A stretch of 7,763 bases of DNA from an uncultured Cytophagales bacterium (lineage in GTDB: Bacteria; Bacteroidota; Bacteroidia; Cytophagales; Amoebophilaceae). The DNA lies in contig CAJQOF010000140.1 of assembly GCA_905479855.1 (NCBI GenBank), positions 1-7,763 on the forward strand, in the 5' to 3' direction. The notes below the pieces were generated by a model that saw only the letters and a list, made by a program, of their open reading frames with translations, was not told the origin of the DNA and made no database searches. Positions 7,401-7,763 of this stretch are shown here, piece after piece; position 1 is the first letter of the stretch; the number at the start of each line of letters is the position of its first letter. A program made the position numbers and the translations under genes.

Positions 7401-7763
7401 CCGTATCCAACCAATAACCCATCTGCTCCGTTAGCGCGTCCCACTGCTCCTTGTACTGCAACACCGTTTGCCGGCACTGCGCGTTATAGTCCTCCACACT
7501 AATCTTGCTGCCAATGTCCTCCTTGGTAATGGCCAGCTGCTTCTCCACAGCCAGCTCCACCGGCAGCCCGTGCGTATCCCACCCCCCCTTGCGGTGCACC
7601 TGGAAGCCTTGCTGCGTCCTGTAGCGGCAAAAGATATCCTTGATGGTGCGCGAAAGCACATGGTGAATGCCCGGCTTGCCGTTGGCCGAGGGTGGACCTT
7701 CGTAGAAGGTAAAATGAGGCAACCCTTCCCGGTGCTGTATGCTGCGTTGAAAGATGTCGTGCT
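4435..7763 (-). CDS. ileS: Isoleucyl-tRNA synthetase, eukaryote-like IleS2 type (N-terminus beyond the window)
   Basis: This class I synthetase charges tRNA-Ile with isoleucine in the cytoplasm. The frame stays open to the right edge: 13 more codons (HDIFQRSIQHREG) precede the TTG at 7722, so that TTG is internal and a few dozen residues are missing. Counting from the TTG codon, visible features are GPPSANGKPGIHH (9-21), GWDTHGLPVE (47-56), the CP1 editing domain with WTTTPWTLPAN (188-198) and GTGIVHIAPTFGADD (302-316), the KMSKS loop as KMSKR (615-619), and the anticodon-binding and C-terminal domains after about 700. The length (over 1100 residues), the PPSANG block and the lack of a C-terminal cysteine-rich zinc motif indicate the IleS2 type. 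The HxGH signature is replaced by GIHH. A 27-residue hydrophilic insert (1050-1076) near the C-terminus comes from a palindromic repeat array. The gene ends with TGA and converges on the nuclease gene. Confidence 0.96.
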   Translation of the reverse strand, partial: HDIFQRSIQHREGLPHFTFYEGPPSANGKPGIHHVLSRTIKDIFCRYRTQQGFQVHRKGGWDTHGLPVELAVEKQLAITKEDIGSKISVEDYNAQCRQTVLQYKEQWDALTEQMGYWLDTENPYVTCDRDYMESVWHLLKLLYNKELLYKGYSVQPYSPAAGTGLSAHELNQPGCYKQVKDTSIVAQFQLEGTAQDYFLAWTTTPWTLPANSALAVGEQMDYVKVRTFNPYTYLPVQVILAKAALQRYFPTEEATGTTAFDQYQPADTSIPWKMVAHYKGKDLIGKTYTQLLPYVTPSTPAFRVIAGSFVTTEEGTGIVHIAPTFGADDMRAAQLAGIPPITVQRGADTALPIVDRQGRFVDEITDFAGAYVKDGYAPMELTQQPNYKPVDVRLAIKLKEENKAFLVAKYEHSYPHCWRTDKPILYYPLDAWFVKTTACKERLIELNKTIAWQPTATGVGRFGQWLENLVDWNLSRDRYWGTPLPIWRTKDQQEEICIGSLKELNREVEKAIAAGLMDKPLPEDIDLHRPYVDDIVLVSAKGKAMHRETDLVDVWFDSGAMPYAQWHLPFENEGALNDHFPADFIAEGMDQTRGWFFTLHVISVLLQDKVAFKSVVANGLVLDKKGNKMSKRLGNTVDPFAIMSEHGPDALRWYMIANANPWENLKFDPQGPVEVTRRFFSTLHNTYGFFALYANIDQFNNAEKQVLHQDRPEIDRWILSRLHSLIRFVDEAYKAYEPTHAARAIQDFVVDDLSNWYVRLNRKRFWKSQHGPDKLAAYQTLHTCLDEVTKLAAPIAPFYAEQLYHALHPGIHRTEVPSVHMTDFPLAASEAIDELLEHKMEQTQKIVSLAHALRKKHQLKVRQPLGRLLIPITDAATQKGIASLEGLIKAEVNVKAIDYMDDTANVVTKRIKPNFKALGQRYGAQMKEITQAIGLLGQEEITQLEQGMGIALSLEDKNSEITLTLEDVLITSEDIPGWAVANEGEITVALDITLDDALRQEGIARELVNRLQNLRKEEGLAVQDKIEITLAPGHPLVKEAVHQYETYIKHETQALVMRVVEEVRSGKLRTEEEVCSKKLHTTDSSKLHTATFDIDGYVVAAQIVVSEQ
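4520..4542. other. Perfect hairpin, 9-bp stem and 5-nt loop (unit B)
   Basis: On the plus strand GTGTGTAGT (4520-4528), loop TTTTT, ACTACACAC (4534-4542). It could form in the ileS mRNA or as a DNA cruciform. No U-tract follows on either strand, so a canonical terminator is unlikely. Confidence 0.75.
4553..4575. other. Perfect hairpin, 9-bp stem and 5-nt loop (unit A)
   Basis: On the plus strand GTGCGTAGT (4553-4561), loop TTGCC, ACTACGCAC (4567-4575). It differs from unit B by a paired change, C4556/G4572 here against T4523/A4539 there, so base pairing is retained. Confidence 0.75.
7660..7671 (-). other. Altered class I signature motif, GIHH in place of HxGH
   Basis: These four codons of ileS read Gly-Ile-His-His. 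Aligned on the surrounding PPSANG and RTIKDIFCRY landmarks, they occupy the place of the HxGH signature (HYGH in eukaryotic IleRS), with the first and third residues exchanged. This motif binds ATP in the adenylation site. The clean local reading frame argues against a sequencing error. Confidence 0.88.

Noticed and set aside
7720..7722. TTG at 7722 as the ileS start codon
   Set aside because: The frame continues upstream to the window edge with HDIFQRSIQHREG, which fits the expected N-terminal sequence of the family, so the TTG codes for an internal leucine.

Overview
The window looks like a chromosomal segment from a member of the Bacteroidota. Three things point there. The isoleucyl-tRNA synthetase is the long eukaryote-like type, with wording typical of that phylum. 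The two nuclease genes belong to the AAA-ATPase-like/DUF1703 family, which is heavily expanded in that phylum among others. A TAnnTTTG-type -7 promoter element lies upstream of the first nuclease gene, and the genes lack clear Shine-Dalgarno sequences. I cannot name the genus.

Layout, left to right. Positions 1-816 (+) hold the C-terminal part of an FtsX/LolC-type ABC transporter permease that runs in from outside the window. Positions 883-2589 and 2714-4423 (+) are two tandem paralogues of a predicted P-loop ATPase fused to a PD-(D/E)XK nuclease-like domain. Each is preceded by the same roughly 33-nt promoter-like block. Positions 4435-7763 (-) hold nearly all of ileS, convergent with the second paralogue across an 11-nt gap. 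Its N-terminus lies beyond the right edge. No stretch over 300 bases lacks a gene, and I saw no tRNA, rRNA, CRISPR or insertion sequence.

The four genes do not form one pathway. Permease and synthetase are housekeeping functions, and the nuclease pair is accessory DNA between them. The most notable points are these. The synthetase carries GIHH in place of the canonical HxGH signature, a swap linked to very strong mupirocin resistance in IleS2 enzymes. The 3' end of ileS carries an in-frame array of three 24-nt units, two of them perfect palindromes, in which paired substitutions keep the palindrome while changing the protein. The nuclease paralogues are a mosaic of nearly identical and clearly diverged tracts, as expected from gene conversion. 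The spacer before the second paralogue appears to keep a decayed copy of the permease 3' end, a footprint of the tandem duplication.
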